The position numbers were made by a program, and so were the translations under genes. Under the pieces are notes generated by a model. The model was not told where the DNA came from. It did no database searches and saw only the letters and a program-made list of their open reading frames with translations. Of a stretch of 64,000 nucleotides of DNA, positions 45,759-54,266 are shown one piece after another. The stretch is taken from assembly GCF_016863195.1 (NCBI RefSeq), contig NZ_BOOK01000051.1, positions 20,744-84,743 on the forward strand, in the 5' to 3' direction. Position 1 is the stretch's first letter, and the number at the start of each line of letters is the position of its first letter. The DNA is from Paraplanobispora takensis (lineage in GTDB: Bacteria; Actinomycetota; Actinomycetes; Streptosporangiales; Streptosporangiaceae).

Positions 45759-47888
45759 ATGGCGGAAAGAACGACAGGCGCTGCGGGAGCCGCCGGCAGG
45801 GCACCTATGGCCGACCGGCCTGACATGGTGCGCAATGTGGTGCTGGTCGGCCATTCGGGAGCGGGCAAGACGACCCTGGTCGAGTCGCTCCTGGCGGCGA
45901 CGAAGACGATCCAGCGGACCGGCAGGATCGAGGACGGGACCACCGTCAGCGACTTCGACGAGGTCGAGATGCGCCAGCAGCGCTCGGTGAACCTCACTGT
46001 GGCCCCGGTCGTCCACAACGACATAAAGATCAATTTCCTGGACACGCCCGGATACGCCGACTTCGTCGGCGACCTGCGCGCGGGCCTGCGGGCGGCCGAC
46101 GCGGCGCTGTTCGTCGTCTCGGCGGCCGAGGGCATCGACGGCCTGACCAGGATGCTGTGGGAGGAGTGCGCGGCGGTCGGCATGCCCCGCGCGGTCGTGA
46201 TCACCAAGATCGACCACCAGCGGGCCGACTTCGAGGAGGTCCTCACCGTCTGCCAGGACGCCTTCGGCGACGGTGTGGCGCCGCTCTATCTCCCGGTGGT
46301 GACCAACGGCAAGGTGAACGGCCTGATCGGGCTGCTGTCGCAGAAGTTCTACAACTACGCCACCGGCACCCGGACCGAGAACGCGCCCGGCCCCGACTAC
46401 CAGAGCCAGATCGAGGAGCACCGCGACGCCCTGATCGAGGGGATCATCCAGGAGAGCGAGGACGAGTCCCTCATGGACCGCTACCTCGCCGGCGAGCAGA
46501 TCGACACCAAGGTGCTCATCGACGACCTGGAGAAGGCCGTCGCGCGCGGCGGCTTCTACCCGGTGCTGGCCGCCGGGACGGGCGTGGGCGCGACGGAGAT
46601 CCTGGAGCTCGTCACGCAGGGCTTCCCCTCGCCGATGGAGCACCCCATGCCGGAGATCACCACGATCGACGGCAAGCCGGTCTCCGGCATCGCCTGCGAC
46701 CCCGAGGGCCCGCTCGTCGCCGAGGTCGTCAAGACCACCAGCGACCCCTACGTGGGCCGCATCAGCCTGGTCCGCGTCTTCTCCGGGACGCTGCGGCCGG
46801 ACATGACCGTGCACGTCTCCGGGCACGGCCTGGCCGACCGCGGGCACGAGGACCACGACGTCGACGAACGCATCGGCGCCCTGTCGTCCCCGCTGGGCAA
46901 GGTCCAGCGGGCGGCGGCCAAGTGCGTGGCCGGCGACATCGTCGCGGTGGCCAAGCTCTCCCGCGCCGAGACCGGCGACACCCTCTCCGACAAGGAGAAC
47001 CCCCTGCTGATGACCGCGTGGACGATGCCGGAGCCGTTGCTGCCGGTGGCGATCCAGGCCAGGTCCAAGGCCGACGACGACAAGCTCGGCCAGGCGCTGA
47101 ACCGTCTCACCGCCGAGGACCCGACCCTGCGGCTGGAGAACAACGCCGAGACCAAGCAGCTGGTGCTCTGGTGCATGGGCGAGGCCCACGCCGACGTGCT
47201 GCTGGACCGGCTGAGCAAACGGCACGGCGTCGAGGTCGAGAAAATCGACCTGCGGGTGCCGCTACGCGAGACCTTCGGCGGCAAATGCCAGGTGATGGGC
47301 CGCAACGTCAAGCAGACCGGCGGTCACGGCCAGTACGCCATCTGCCATCTGGAGGTCGAGCCCCTGCCCTCGGGCGGGGGTTTCGAGTTCGTGGACAAGA
47401 TCGTCGGAGGGGTGGTGCCGCGCCAGTTCATCCCGTCGGTGGAGAAGGGCGTGCGCACCCAGATGACACGCGGCGTGGTCGCCGGATATCCGATGGTGGA
47501 CATCCGCGTGACGCTCTACGACGGCAAGGCCCACTCGGTCGACTCCTCCGACATGGCCTTCCAGATCGCCGGGGCGCTCGCGCTCAAGGAGGCCGCCGCC
47601 AAGGTGTCGACGCTGCTGCTGGAGCCGGTCGACGAGGTGGCGGTGCTGGTCGCCGACGACTACGTCGGCTCGGTGATGTCCGACCTGTCCTCACGCCGGG
47701 GCCGCGTCCTCGGCACCGAGCCGGTCGGCGTCGGGCGCACCCTGGTCCGGGCCGAGGTGCCCGAGTTGGAGATCACCCGCTACGCGATCGACCTGAGGTC
47801 CATGTCGCACGGCACCGGGACCTTCCAGCGCACTTTCCTGCGCTACGAACCACTCCCCTCTCATCTGGTCGACAAGGTGACCGGCTGA
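45759..47888 (+). CDS. EF-G-like GTPase (actinobacterial FusA2/EF-G2 type)
   Basis: The 709-residue protein has all five EF-G domains but not the standard residues. G1 is GHSGAGKTTLVES, G3 is DTPGYADFVGDLRAG, and G4 is TKID instead of NKMD. The switch I region reads EVEMRQQRSVNLTV rather than the RGITI of EF-G. Domain IV and V motifs are recognisable (QTGGHGQYAICHLEVEPL and RGRVLGTEPVG). It is thus a diverged paralogue, like mycobacterial FusA2, whose function is not known and which probably does not replace EF-G in ordinary elongation. The ATG has GGGAGGCG six bases upstream. It lies divergent from pgsA and is followed by a hairpin. Confidence 0.9.
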   Translation: MAERTTGAAGAAGRAPMADRPDMVRNVVLVGHSGAGKTTLVESLLAATKTIQRTGRIEDGTTVSDFDEVEMRQQRSVNLTVAPVVHNDIKINFLDTPGYADFVGDLRAGLRAADAALFVVSAAEGIDGLTRMLWEECAAVGMPRAVVITKIDHQRADFEEVLTVCQDAFGDGVAPLYLPVVTNGKVNGLIGLLSQKFYNYATGTRTENAPGPDYQSQIEEHRDALIEGIIQESEDESLMDRYLAGEQIDTKVLIDDLEKAVARGGFYPVLAAGTGVGATEILELVTQGFPSPMEHPMPEITTIDGKPVSGIACDPEGPLVAEVVKTTSDPYVGRISLVRVFSGTLRPDMTVHVSGHGLADRGHEDHDVDERIGALSSPLGKVQRAAAKCVAGDIVAVAKLSRAETGDTLSDKENPLLMTAWTMPEPLLPVAIQARSKADDDKLGQALNRLTAEDPTLRLENNAETKQLVLWCMGEAHADVLLDRLSKRHGVEVEKIDLRVPLRETFGGKCQVMGRNVKQTGGHGQYAICHLEVEPLPSGGGFEFVDKIVGGVVPRQFIPSVEKGVRTQMTRGVVAGYPMVDIRVTLYDGKAHSVDSSDMAFQIAGALALKEAAAKVSTLLLEPVDEVAVLVADDYVGSVMSDLSSRRGRVLGTEPVGVGRTLVRAEVPELEITRYAIDLRSMSHGTGTFQRTFLRYEPLPSHLVDKVTG

Positions 47889-47893
47889 CTCCC

Positions 47894-47930
47894 GGCGGGA
47901 GGCGCGGGCCCGTGCCCCACGTCTCCCGCC
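47894..47930 (+). terminator. Candidate terminator after the EF-G-like gene
   Basis: GGCGGGAG and CTCCCGCC form an 8-bp stem around a 21-base loop, five bases after the stop codon. The loop is long and itself GC-rich, so the call is tentative. Confidence 0.45.
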
Positions 47931-47939
47931 AGTCACACC

Positions 47940-47952
47940 TGTCACAGTGACA
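47940..47952. promoter_or_regulatory. Palindrome upstream of the secreted glycosidase
   Basis: TGTCACAGTGACA is a perfect 13-base palindrome about 60 bases before the start of the next gene, and overlaps further TCACA words on each side. It could be an operator for a dimeric regulator. No regulator gene nearby suggests which. Confidence 0.4.
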
Positions 47953-48013
47953 TCACAGAACCATTTCGTTCTTTCGGCCAAAGCATCACGAAGCCGATGC
48001 CACACTGAGGACC

Positions 48014-49609
48014 ATGCGCACCGGACGACCTCTGATCGCAGCCGCCGCCCTCGCCGCCTTCACCGCCGCAGCCGCCTACACCTTCGGACCGGGCGCCGGG
48101 GCCGCCAAGCCGTCGCGGGGAGAGGCCGACGAGGCCATGACCACGACCGAGGCGGTCGCCGCCGCGGCCTCATGCCCGATCGACCCGAGGTTCCCCAAGC
48201 GGCAGCTGCGCGGCGTCTGGATCGCGACCGTCAACAACATCGACTGGCCCTCCCGCAAGGGCCTGGCGCCCGACCGGCAGCAGGCCGAGTACGTCAAGCT
48301 CCTCGACGCCGCGGCCAAGCGCCGGTTCAACGCCGTGTTCGTCCAGGTGCGCCCGGCCTCCGACACCTTCTACCGCTCCTCTCTGGAGCCGTGGTCGAAG
48401 TTCCTGACCGGTACGGCGGGCAGGGACCCCGGCTGGGACCCGATGCCCTTCCTGATCTCCGAGGCCCACAAGCGCGGCCTGGAGTTCCACGCCTGGTTCA
48501 ACCCCTACCGCGCGGCCTACGACACGAACCTGGGCGAGCTGCCCGCCTCCCACCCCGCCCGGGTCCACCCCGACTGGGTCGTCAAGCACGAGGGGCGCCT
48601 CTACTACAACCCGGGCCTGCCCGCGGTCCGCGACCACGTCACCGAGGTCATCAAGGACGTGGTCAAGCGCTACGACGTCGACGGCGTGCACTTCGACGAC
48701 TACTTCTACCCCTACCCCGGCGGCGGCAAGAAGTTCGCCGACGGCGCCGCCTTCGCCCGGTACGGCGGGGAGATGAAGCTGGCCGACTGGCGCCGCGCCA
48801 ACGTCAACAAGCTCGTCGCCCAGGTCGACAAGGCCGTGCACGCGACCAGGAAGCGGGTGAAGTTCGGCATCAGCCCGTTCGGCATCTGGCGCAACACCTC
48901 CAACGATCCCGCCGGGTCGGCCACCAGCGGCATGTCCGCCTACGACTCGATCTACGCCGACGCCCGCCACTGGATCCGCGAGGGCACCGTCGACTACGTC
49001 ATGCCGCAGCTGTACTGGCCGCGCGGCTTCCGCGTCGCCGACTACAACGTGCTGGCGCCGTGGTGGGCCAAGCAGGTCAGGGGCACCGGCGTGCACCTGT
49101 ACATCGGCCAGGCCCTCTACCGGGTCGGGGCCAAGGACACCCCCGCCTGGACCAAGCCCGGCGAGCTGCCCGGCCACCTCACCCTGAACCGCAAGTACCC
49201 CGAGATCCGCGGCGACGTCTACTTCAGCGCCAAGCAGCTGCTGTCCAACCCCCTGCGGGTGATGGACCGCATCGTCGCCGGCCAGTACTCCCGTCCGGCG
49301 ATGCTGCCGCTGATGAAGGGCCTGGAGGGCAACGCCCCCGACCGGCCGGGCAACGTCCGGGTCCAGGGCGCCAACCTGCTGTGGAAGTCGTCGCAGGGCG
49401 CGCGTCACTACGCGGTGTACCGGGTCGTCTCGGGCCGGGCGGACTCGTGCGCCGTCGCCGACGCCCGCAACCTGGTCGCGATCGTGCGCGACAACGGCGA
49501 GACCCGCCAGTCCTTCGCCCTGCCGGCGGGCGCCCGCGGGACCTACCTGGTCTCCGCCCTGGACGGCCTGCACAACGAGAGTCCCGCGACCAAGGCCGCG
49601 CTTCCCTAG
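48014..49609 (+). CDS. Secreted GHL10-family (DUF187) glycosyl hydrolase-like protein
   Basis: The 531-residue protein begins with a signal-like peptide (LIAAAALAAFTAAAAYTF) and an Ala-rich linker. The catalytic-like (beta/alpha)8 domain opens with RQLRGVWIATVNNIDWPSRK, the family mark, and contains AVFVQVRPASDTFYRS, HAWFNPYRAAYD, VDGVHFDDYFYPYPG and VKFGISPFGIWRNTS. A small beta domain at the C-terminus (about 450-531) looks like a fibronectin III-type module (NLLWKSSQGARHYAVYRV). Family members attack peptidoglycan-like or other polysaccharides. The exact substrate is unknown. ATG with GAGG close upstream. Confidence 0.9.
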   Translation: MRTGRPLIAAAALAAFTAAAAYTFGPGAGAAKPSRGEADEAMTTTEAVAAAASCPIDPRFPKRQLRGVWIATVNNIDWPSRKGLAPDRQQAEYVKLLDAAAKRRFNAVFVQVRPASDTFYRSSLEPWSKFLTGTAGRDPGWDPMPFLISEAHKRGLEFHAWFNPYRAAYDTNLGELPASHPARVHPDWVVKHEGRLYYNPGLPAVRDHVTEVIKDVVKRYDVDGVHFDDYFYPYPGGGKKFADGAAFARYGGEMKLADWRRANVNKLVAQVDKAVHATRKRVKFGISPFGIWRNTSNDPAGSATSGMSAYDSIYADARHWIREGTVDYVMPQLYWPRGFRVADYNVLAPWWAKQVRGTGVHLYIGQALYRVGAKDTPAWTKPGELPGHLTLNRKYPEIRGDVYFSAKQLLSNPLRVMDRIVAGQYSRPAMLPLMKGLEGNAPDRPGNVRVQGANLLWKSSQGARHYAVYRVVSGRADSCAVADARNLVAIVRDNGETRQSFALPAGARGTYLVSALDGLHNESPATKAALP

Positions 49610-49629
49610 GGTTTCCCCCCGGGCTTGCC

Positions 49630-49647
49630 GGGCCTCGCGCGAGGCCC
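49630..49647 (+). terminator. Hairpin after the GHL10 gene
   Basis: GGGCCTC and GAGGCCC pair around GCGC, 21 bases after the stop codon. It is followed by an ordinary C-rich sequence without a T-run. Confidence 0.55.
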
Positions 49648-49758
49648 GCCCCGCCCGCCTGAGGCCCGTCTGATCCGTTCACTGGACCGAGGACCCGATT
49701 TTCCCCTACGGTGCCAGCATTCGACGGCAGCATGCGGCCGAAGGTCGGGAGGTCACCG

Positions 49759-51984
49759 GTGAGGCGAACGCTGTTCGCGATCGTGCTGTTGCTGGGCGTG
49801 CTGTGGCCCGGGGCGGCGCAGGCCGCCGTCCCCGCCCCGGCCGCGGCGCGCGCTCCGGCCGCCGAGGGCGGGCGGGTGGTCCTGATCGGCGTCCCCGGCC
49901 TGCGCTGGAGCGACCTGAGCGCCGAGGGCACCCCCAACCTGTGGCAGCTGGCCGGGCAGAGCGCCGTCGGCTCGCTGTCGGTGCGCACCGTCGGCCGGGT
50001 GACCTGCCCCTACGACGCGTGGCTGACGGTTTCGGCGGGCGTCAGGTCCGCCGTCGGGTACGGCTGCGGCCTGCCCCCGGTGCCGGAGCCGCAGGGCGGC
50101 GGGGCGTTCATCCCCGCCTATGACTACCTGCTCGAGACGGCCGGGCAGCGCAACGCCGGCGCGCTCGGCGAGGCCGTGCACGCCGCCGGCGGCTGCACGC
50201 TCGCGATCGGCCCGGGCGCCGCGCTGGCCCTGGCCGACCGCGGCGGACAGGTGGACCACTACGCCCCCTCCCCCGCGCAGATCCGCGCGGAGGCCCTCAC
50301 CCGCTGCGGGGTGATCGCGGTCGACGTGGACGACCTCATCCGGCCCTACCTGACCGGTGACCGCCTTCCCCAGGTGGAGGAGGCCCTGGCCGCCCACGAC
50401 CGGGCGACGGCGCTGCGGCGGGCCGACGTCAAGGCCGGGGCGGTGCTCAGCGTGCTGCCCGAGGACGCCACCGTGCTGCTGGCGGGCCTGTCCGACCACG
50501 GCTCCCAGCCGCATCTGCGGGTGGCCATGATGCGACCGGCCGGGCAGGGGCCGCAGGCGCAGGAGCGCTTCCTCGGCGCCGCCTCCACCCACCGCGAGGA
50601 CGTCACGATCCTGCCGGACATCACGGCCACGATGCTCTCCCTGACCGGGGTGCCCGCGCCGCAGGGGCTGGTCGGGTCGCCCTGGCAGGTGAGCGGGAGC
50701 CGTACCGGCGGGACCGAGCGCGCGCGGGCCGAGCTGGAGGCCGCCGACGTCGCGGGCCGGACGATCAGGGAGATCGGCGGGGCGTTCTTCACCGCCGTCG
50801 CCGTCCTCCAGGTGGCCTTCTACCTCGGCGCCTTCCTGCTGCTGCGCCGCGGGCGCGGGCTGGGCCTCGTGCGCGCGGCCGCCGTCTTCCTCGCCTCGCT
50901 GCCCGTATCGACCTACCTGGTCAACCTCACCGACTGGCGCCACGCGGGCTCGCCCCTGCTCTCCCTGGCCGCCGGGATCGTCGGCATCGCCCTCCTGCTG
51001 GCCGTGGCGGCGCTGGCCGTACCGGCGCTGTGGGCGCGCCTGCGGCGGGACGGCTCCCCGCCGTCCTCCGAGCACCCGGCGCCCCGGGGCGGCAGTCCGC
51101 TCGGCCCGCTCGCGATCGTGGCGGGGGTGACCGCGGCGGTGCTCGCCGGTGACCTGCTGGCCGGCACACCCCTGCAGCTCAACAGCGTGATGGGATACAC
51201 GGCGGTGGTCGGGGCTCGTTACTACGGTCTGGGCAACATCCCCTTCGCCCTGTTCGCCACCTCGGTGCTGCTGCTGGCCTCGGTGATCGCGCACCGGCTG
51301 TCGCGCCGGGACGGGCACAGGACCGCGGCCGTGGCCGTCGTGGTGGTGCTCGGCTGCTCGGCGATGATCCTCGGCGGCTGGCCGGGCGTGGGCAGCGACT
51401 TCGGCGGCGTGATCGCGTTCGTGCCGGGCATCGCGGTGACCGCGATGCTCCTGGCGGGCAGCCGCGTGTCGATCGTCAAACTGGGCGCGCTCGTGGCGGC
51501 GGGCGGCGTCACCGTGATGGTGATCGCCTATCTCGACTATCTGCGCCCGCCCGCCTCCCAGACCCACCTGGGCCGGTTCGTCGGCCAGGTGTTCAGCGGG
51601 GAGGCGATGGACGTGATCGGCCGCAAGTTCGGCGCGATGCTGGGCACGCTGCTCAACCCCAACCTCATGCCGATCGTGATCGTCGCGATCGCGTTCCTCG
51701 TCTACGCCCTGCTGCGGCCCGGGGCGGCCAGCGCGGGAGTGCTGCCGGCCGCCTTCGAGCACTCCCCCGCGCTGCGGGCCGGGCTGATCGGCACCCTGGT
51801 CAGCGGCGTCGTCGGCATGCTGGTCAACGACTCGGGCGCGGCCGTGCTGTCCATGGCCCTGGCGCTGGCCGTACCGCTGACGCTGTCGGCGGGCGTCGCG
51901 GTCCTGCGCGCCCGCCGTACGGCGTCCTACACGTCGGCGGGCCAGCAGCCGGCGAGCAACGACCTGGTGTCGCGCAACAGCTGA
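49759..51984 (+). CDS. Large membrane protein with an alkaline-phosphatase-fold head
   Basis: The 741-residue protein has a cleavable signal peptide (MRRTLFAIVLLLGVLWPGAAQA). An extracellular domain (about 35-340) begins VVLIGVPGLRWSDLSAEGTP-NLW, resembling phosphatase/sulfatase superfamily starts, and has HLRVAMMRPAG later. The C-terminal half holds about 11 membrane helices (for example FFTAVAVLQVAFYLGAFLLL, ending LALAVPLTLSAGVAVL) with NSVMGYTAVVGARYYGLGN and NDSGAAVLSMA motifs. I choose GTG at 49759 because GGGAGG lies six bases before it and the signal peptide then starts directly. I do not recognise a characterised homologue. A role in cell-envelope lipid or polysaccharide modification is a guess. 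The last 58 bases overlap the end of the HIT gene on the other strand. Confidence 0.8.
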   Translation: MRRTLFAIVLLLGVLWPGAAQAAVPAPAAARAPAAEGGRVVLIGVPGLRWSDLSAEGTPNLWQLAGQSAVGSLSVRTVGRVTCPYDAWLTVSAGVRSAVGYGCGLPPVPEPQGGGAFIPAYDYLLETAGQRNAGALGEAVHAAGGCTLAIGPGAALALADRGGQVDHYAPSPAQIRAEALTRCGVIAVDVDDLIRPYLTGDRLPQVEEALAAHDRATALRRADVKAGAVLSVLPEDATVLLAGLSDHGSQPHLRVAMMRPAGQGPQAQERFLGAASTHREDVTILPDITATMLSLTGVPAPQGLVGSPWQVSGSRTGGTERARAELEAADVAGRTIREIGGAFFTAVAVLQVAFYLGAFLLLRRGRGLGLVRAAAVFLASLPVSTYLVNLTDWRHAGSPLLSLAAGIVGIALLLAVAALAVPALWARLRRDGSPPSSEHPAPRGGSPLGPLAIVAGVTAAVLAGDLLAGTPLQLNSVMGYTAVVGARYYGLGNIPFALFATSVLLLASVIAHRLSRRDGHRTAAVAVVVVLGCSAMILGGWPGVGSDFGGVIAFVPGIAVTAMLLAGSRVSIVKLGALVAAGGVTVMVIAYLDYLRPPASQTHLGRFVGQVFSGEAMDVIGRKFGAMLGTLLNPNLMPIVIVAIAFLVYALLRPGAASAGVLPAAFEHSPALRAGLIGTLVSGVVGMLVNDSGAAVLSMALALAVPLTLSAGVAVLRARRTASYTSAGQQPASNDLVSRNS

Positions 51985-52478
51985 GGCAGCACCCGGGTCC
52001 GGCCGACCACCGGCATGAAGTTGGTGTCGCCGCCCCACCGGGGCACCACGTGCTGGTGCAGGTGGGCGGCGATGCCCGCGCCCGCCACGACGCCGAGGTT
52101 CATGCCCACGTTGAAGCCGTGCGCGCCGCTGGCCTTGCGCAGCGCGGTCAGCCCGCGCTGGGTGAAGCCGGCCAGCTCGGCGGTCTCCTCGCCGTCCAGG
52201 TCGGTGTAGTCGGGGACGTGCCGGTAGGGGCAGATCAGCAGGTGACCGGAGTTGTAGGGGTAGAGGTTGAGGACGGCGTAGACCCATCGGCCACGGGCGA
52301 CGACCAGCCCGTCCTCGTCGCTCAACTTCGGGATGTCGCAGAACGGGCAGCCGTCCTGCGGACCTGAGCCGGTCGGCTTGTTCTCTCCCTTGATGTACGC
52401 CATCCGATGGGGGGTCCAGAGCCTCTCGAACGCGTCCGGCACTCCGGTCCCGTCCTGCGGCTGCGGCTCGTCGCTCAT
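51927..52478 (-). CDS. HIT-domain nucleotide hydrolase/phosphorylase
   Basis: The 183-residue protein has the histidine triad motif AAHLHQHVVPRWGGD and a CPFC zinc pair (DGCPFCDIPKL) near the N-terminus. It also has HLLICPYRHVPDYTDLDGEE and the long N-terminal start RLWTPHRMAYIKGEN typical of actinobacterial AP4A phosphorylase-like proteins (mycobacterial Rv2613c group). It should act on dinucleoside polyphosphates. The start I use is ATG-SDEPQ; another ATG four codons upstream (52490) is possible and neither has a clear ribosome site. Normally it neighbours pgsA and thrS; here the EF-G-like and secreted genes separate it from pgsA. Its end overlaps the convergent neighbour by 58 bases. Confidence 0.92.
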   Translation of the reverse strand: MSDEPQPQDGTGVPDAFERLWTPHRMAYIKGENKPTGSGPQDGCPFCDIPKLSDEDGLVVARGRWVYAVLNLYPYNSGHLLICPYRHVPDYTDLDGEETAELAGFTQRGLTALRKASGAHGFNVGMNLGVVAGAGIAAHLHQHVVPRWGGDTNFMPVVGRTRVLPQLLRDTRSLLAGCWPADV

Positions 52479-52617
52479 GGCGGCCAGCATATTGCCAGGC
52501 AGATCCGTGACCTCTCGCGGCTCCCGGTCGGGGTGTTTTGTCCAGTAGTAGCGGACATTTACGGCATACTTCCGGCAGGATTCAGCGAGTGCCACAGACA
52601 CAGCCGAGGAGCACGTC

Positions 52618-53163
52618 ATGACCGACCTCTCCGTCGAGGACGCGGCCGAGGAGACCACCGGGGAGACCGAGTCCCCGGAGCTCTCCATCGTCAGCGAGAC
52701 GACCGCCGCCCCCCGCCCGTTCTCCCTGAGCATGTCCGTCGCCTCGGCCCAGGAGCCGACGTCCTCGGCCGTGGTGAAGGGCCGGATCAAGGTGGCCGAC
52801 GAGGTGGTCGAGAAGGTCGCCGCCCTGGCCACGCTGGAGGTGTCCGGGGTCGCCGACCTGGGCGAGGACCCCGCGGAGGCGATCGGCGCGCTCCGCGAGC
52901 GCACCGGCGCCCGGCGCGGCCCGCAGGGGGTCAGCGCCCACGTCCAGGACCGCACCGTCGCCGTGGACGTGACGATCGTGGCCGAGTACGGCCACGCGGT
53001 CATGGACGTGGCCAACGAGGTCAAGACCAACGTGGCCCGCACCGTCAGCCGGATGCTGGGCATGCGCGTGGTCGAGGTCAACGTCACCGTCGACGACGTC
53101 CGCCTGCCCGGTGAGAACCGCCAGGAGAGCCCGGCGGAGGCCGACGAGGTCGCCGCTTTCTGA
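52618..53163 (+). CDS. Asp23/Gls24 family envelope stress protein
   Basis: The 181-residue protein has an acidic, disordered N-terminus of about 45 residues and then the Asp23/Gls24 domain (about 50-160). This shows VVKGRIKVADEVVEKVAALA, VEVSGVADL, VAVDVTIVAEYGHAVMDVAN and VEVNVTVDDVRLPG. Family members accumulate under alkaline or envelope stress and are membrane-linked. The divergent HIT gene shares the upstream region. No membrane anchor is seen in this protein, so it must use a partner. The tandem repeats start immediately after its stop. Confidence 0.88.
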   Translation: MTDLSVEDAAEETTGETESPELSIVSETTAAPRPFSLSMSVASAQEPTSSAVVKGRIKVADEVVEKVAALATLEVSGVADLGEDPAEAIGALRERTGARRGPQGVSAHVQDRTVAVDVTIVAEYGHAVMDVANEVKTNVARTVSRMLGMRVVEVNVTVDDVRLPGENRQESPAEADEVAAF

Positions 53164-53268
53164 GCGGTCGCCCCGCGCGGATGTCGTCGAGTGGTCCTCC
53201 CGCGCGGGTGCCGCCGAGCGGTCGCCCCGCACGGGATCGTCGAGCGCTCCTCCCGCGCGGGCCCTCTC
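53162..53268. repeat. Four imperfect 27-bp tandem repeats after the Gls24 gene
   Basis: Units of 27, 27, 26 and 27 bases begin GAGCGGTCGCCCCGCGCGG, GAGTGGTCCTCCCGCGCGGG, GAGCGGTCGCCCCGCACGGG and GAGCGCTCCTCCCGCGCGGG. They fill the gap between the convergent Gls24 and alpha/beta hydrolase genes. Alternate copies resemble each other more (1 with 3, 2 with 4), as if a two-unit block had been duplicated. Confidence 0.8.
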
Positions 53269-53282
53269 GGGCGGGGCCGCCC

Positions 53283-54089
53283 TCAGCGGGCGCCGGCGAT
53301 GCGGTCGGCGAGGTCCGTCACGGCGCCCACCGTCTCGGGGCCGGTCAGGAACACCAGGTCGTTGTGCCCCGCGCCGGGGATCTCGACCACCGTGACCGGG
53401 CCCGGGGCCGCCGCGGCGACCGCCCTGCTCTGCACGGCCGGCACGATCGTGTCGGCCGTGCCGTATATCACCACCAGCGGCACCCGGATGCCCGCGATCC
53501 GCTCGGCGACCGGGAAGCGGTCGCGCAGCAGCGCCCGCACCGGCAGGAACGGATAGTTGGCCTGTCCCGCCGCCGCCAGGTCGGTGAAGGGCGAGCGCAG
53601 CACCAGCCCGTCCGGCGGATGGTCGGCGGCCAGGCGGGTCGCCACCGCCGCGCCGAGACTCTCGCCGAAATAGATCACCGGTACGTCGCCGAGGAAGCGC
53701 CGGGCCGCCTCCGCGTCCAGGCGCAGCCCCTCCTCTGTCGGGCTGCCGGGGTTGCCGCCGTATCCCCGGTAGTCCATCAGCAGCACCGGCAGCCCGTGCG
53801 CGGCCAGCGCGCGGGCCAGCGGCGCCCGGTTCCACCGGTTGCCGGCGTTCCCTCCGGCGACGAGCACGGCCACCTCGTGCTCGCCGGGCACGAACCAGGC
53901 GTCGAGCCGCAGCCCGTCGTCGGTGGTGAACGACACCTCGCGCGCCCCGGGGAGGACCTGTGCGGCGGGCGGCACCGGCCCGGGGTCCGGCAGGTAGACC
54001 AGGCGCCGCTGGAAGGCCCACACCAGCCCGAGCAGCGCCGCCGCCACCGCCAGGACCACGAGGACGGCGCGCACTGCCGGTGAGCTCAT
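53283..54089 (-). CDS. Membrane-anchored alpha/beta hydrolase
   Basis: The 268-residue protein has one N-terminal membrane helix (AVRAVLVVLAVAAALLGLVW) and an alpha/beta hydrolase domain. The nucleophile elbow is IYFGESLGAAVATRL, the acid is in VVIYGTADTIVP and the histidine in IPGAGHNDLV. The oxyanion region is VAVLVAGGNAGNRWNRAPL. This is the BEM46/ABHD13-like layout; the substrate is not known and it may be a lipase or esterase. Its ATG lies 177 bases downstream of the thrS stop. Confidence 0.88.
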   Translation of the reverse strand: MSSPAVRAVLVVLAVAAALLGLVWAFQRRLVYLPDPGPVPPAAQVLPGAREVSFTTDDGLRLDAWFVPGEHEVAVLVAGGNAGNRWNRAPLARALAAHGLPVLLMDYRGYGGNPGSPTEEGLRLDAEAARRFLGDVPVIYFGESLGAAVATRLAADHPPDGLVLRSPFTDLAAAGQANYPFLPVRALLRDRFPVAERIAGIRVPLVVIYGTADTIVPAVQSRAVAAAAPGPVTVVEIPGAGHNDLVFLTGPETVGAVTDLADRIAGAR

Positions 54090-54266
54090 GGCGCCAGTCC
54101 ACCACAGCCCGCCGGAGAACGCGCCGCTCTCACGCGACGGCTCACCTCGCGGTACGGCGCACCTCGCCTCACGGTACGGCGCGCCTCACGGAAGGGATCG
54201 TGCGCGCCGTACGGGAGCACGGGCCCCCCGGGTGGCACCGGTCGTCCGGGAGGCCGTCCCGGAAGG

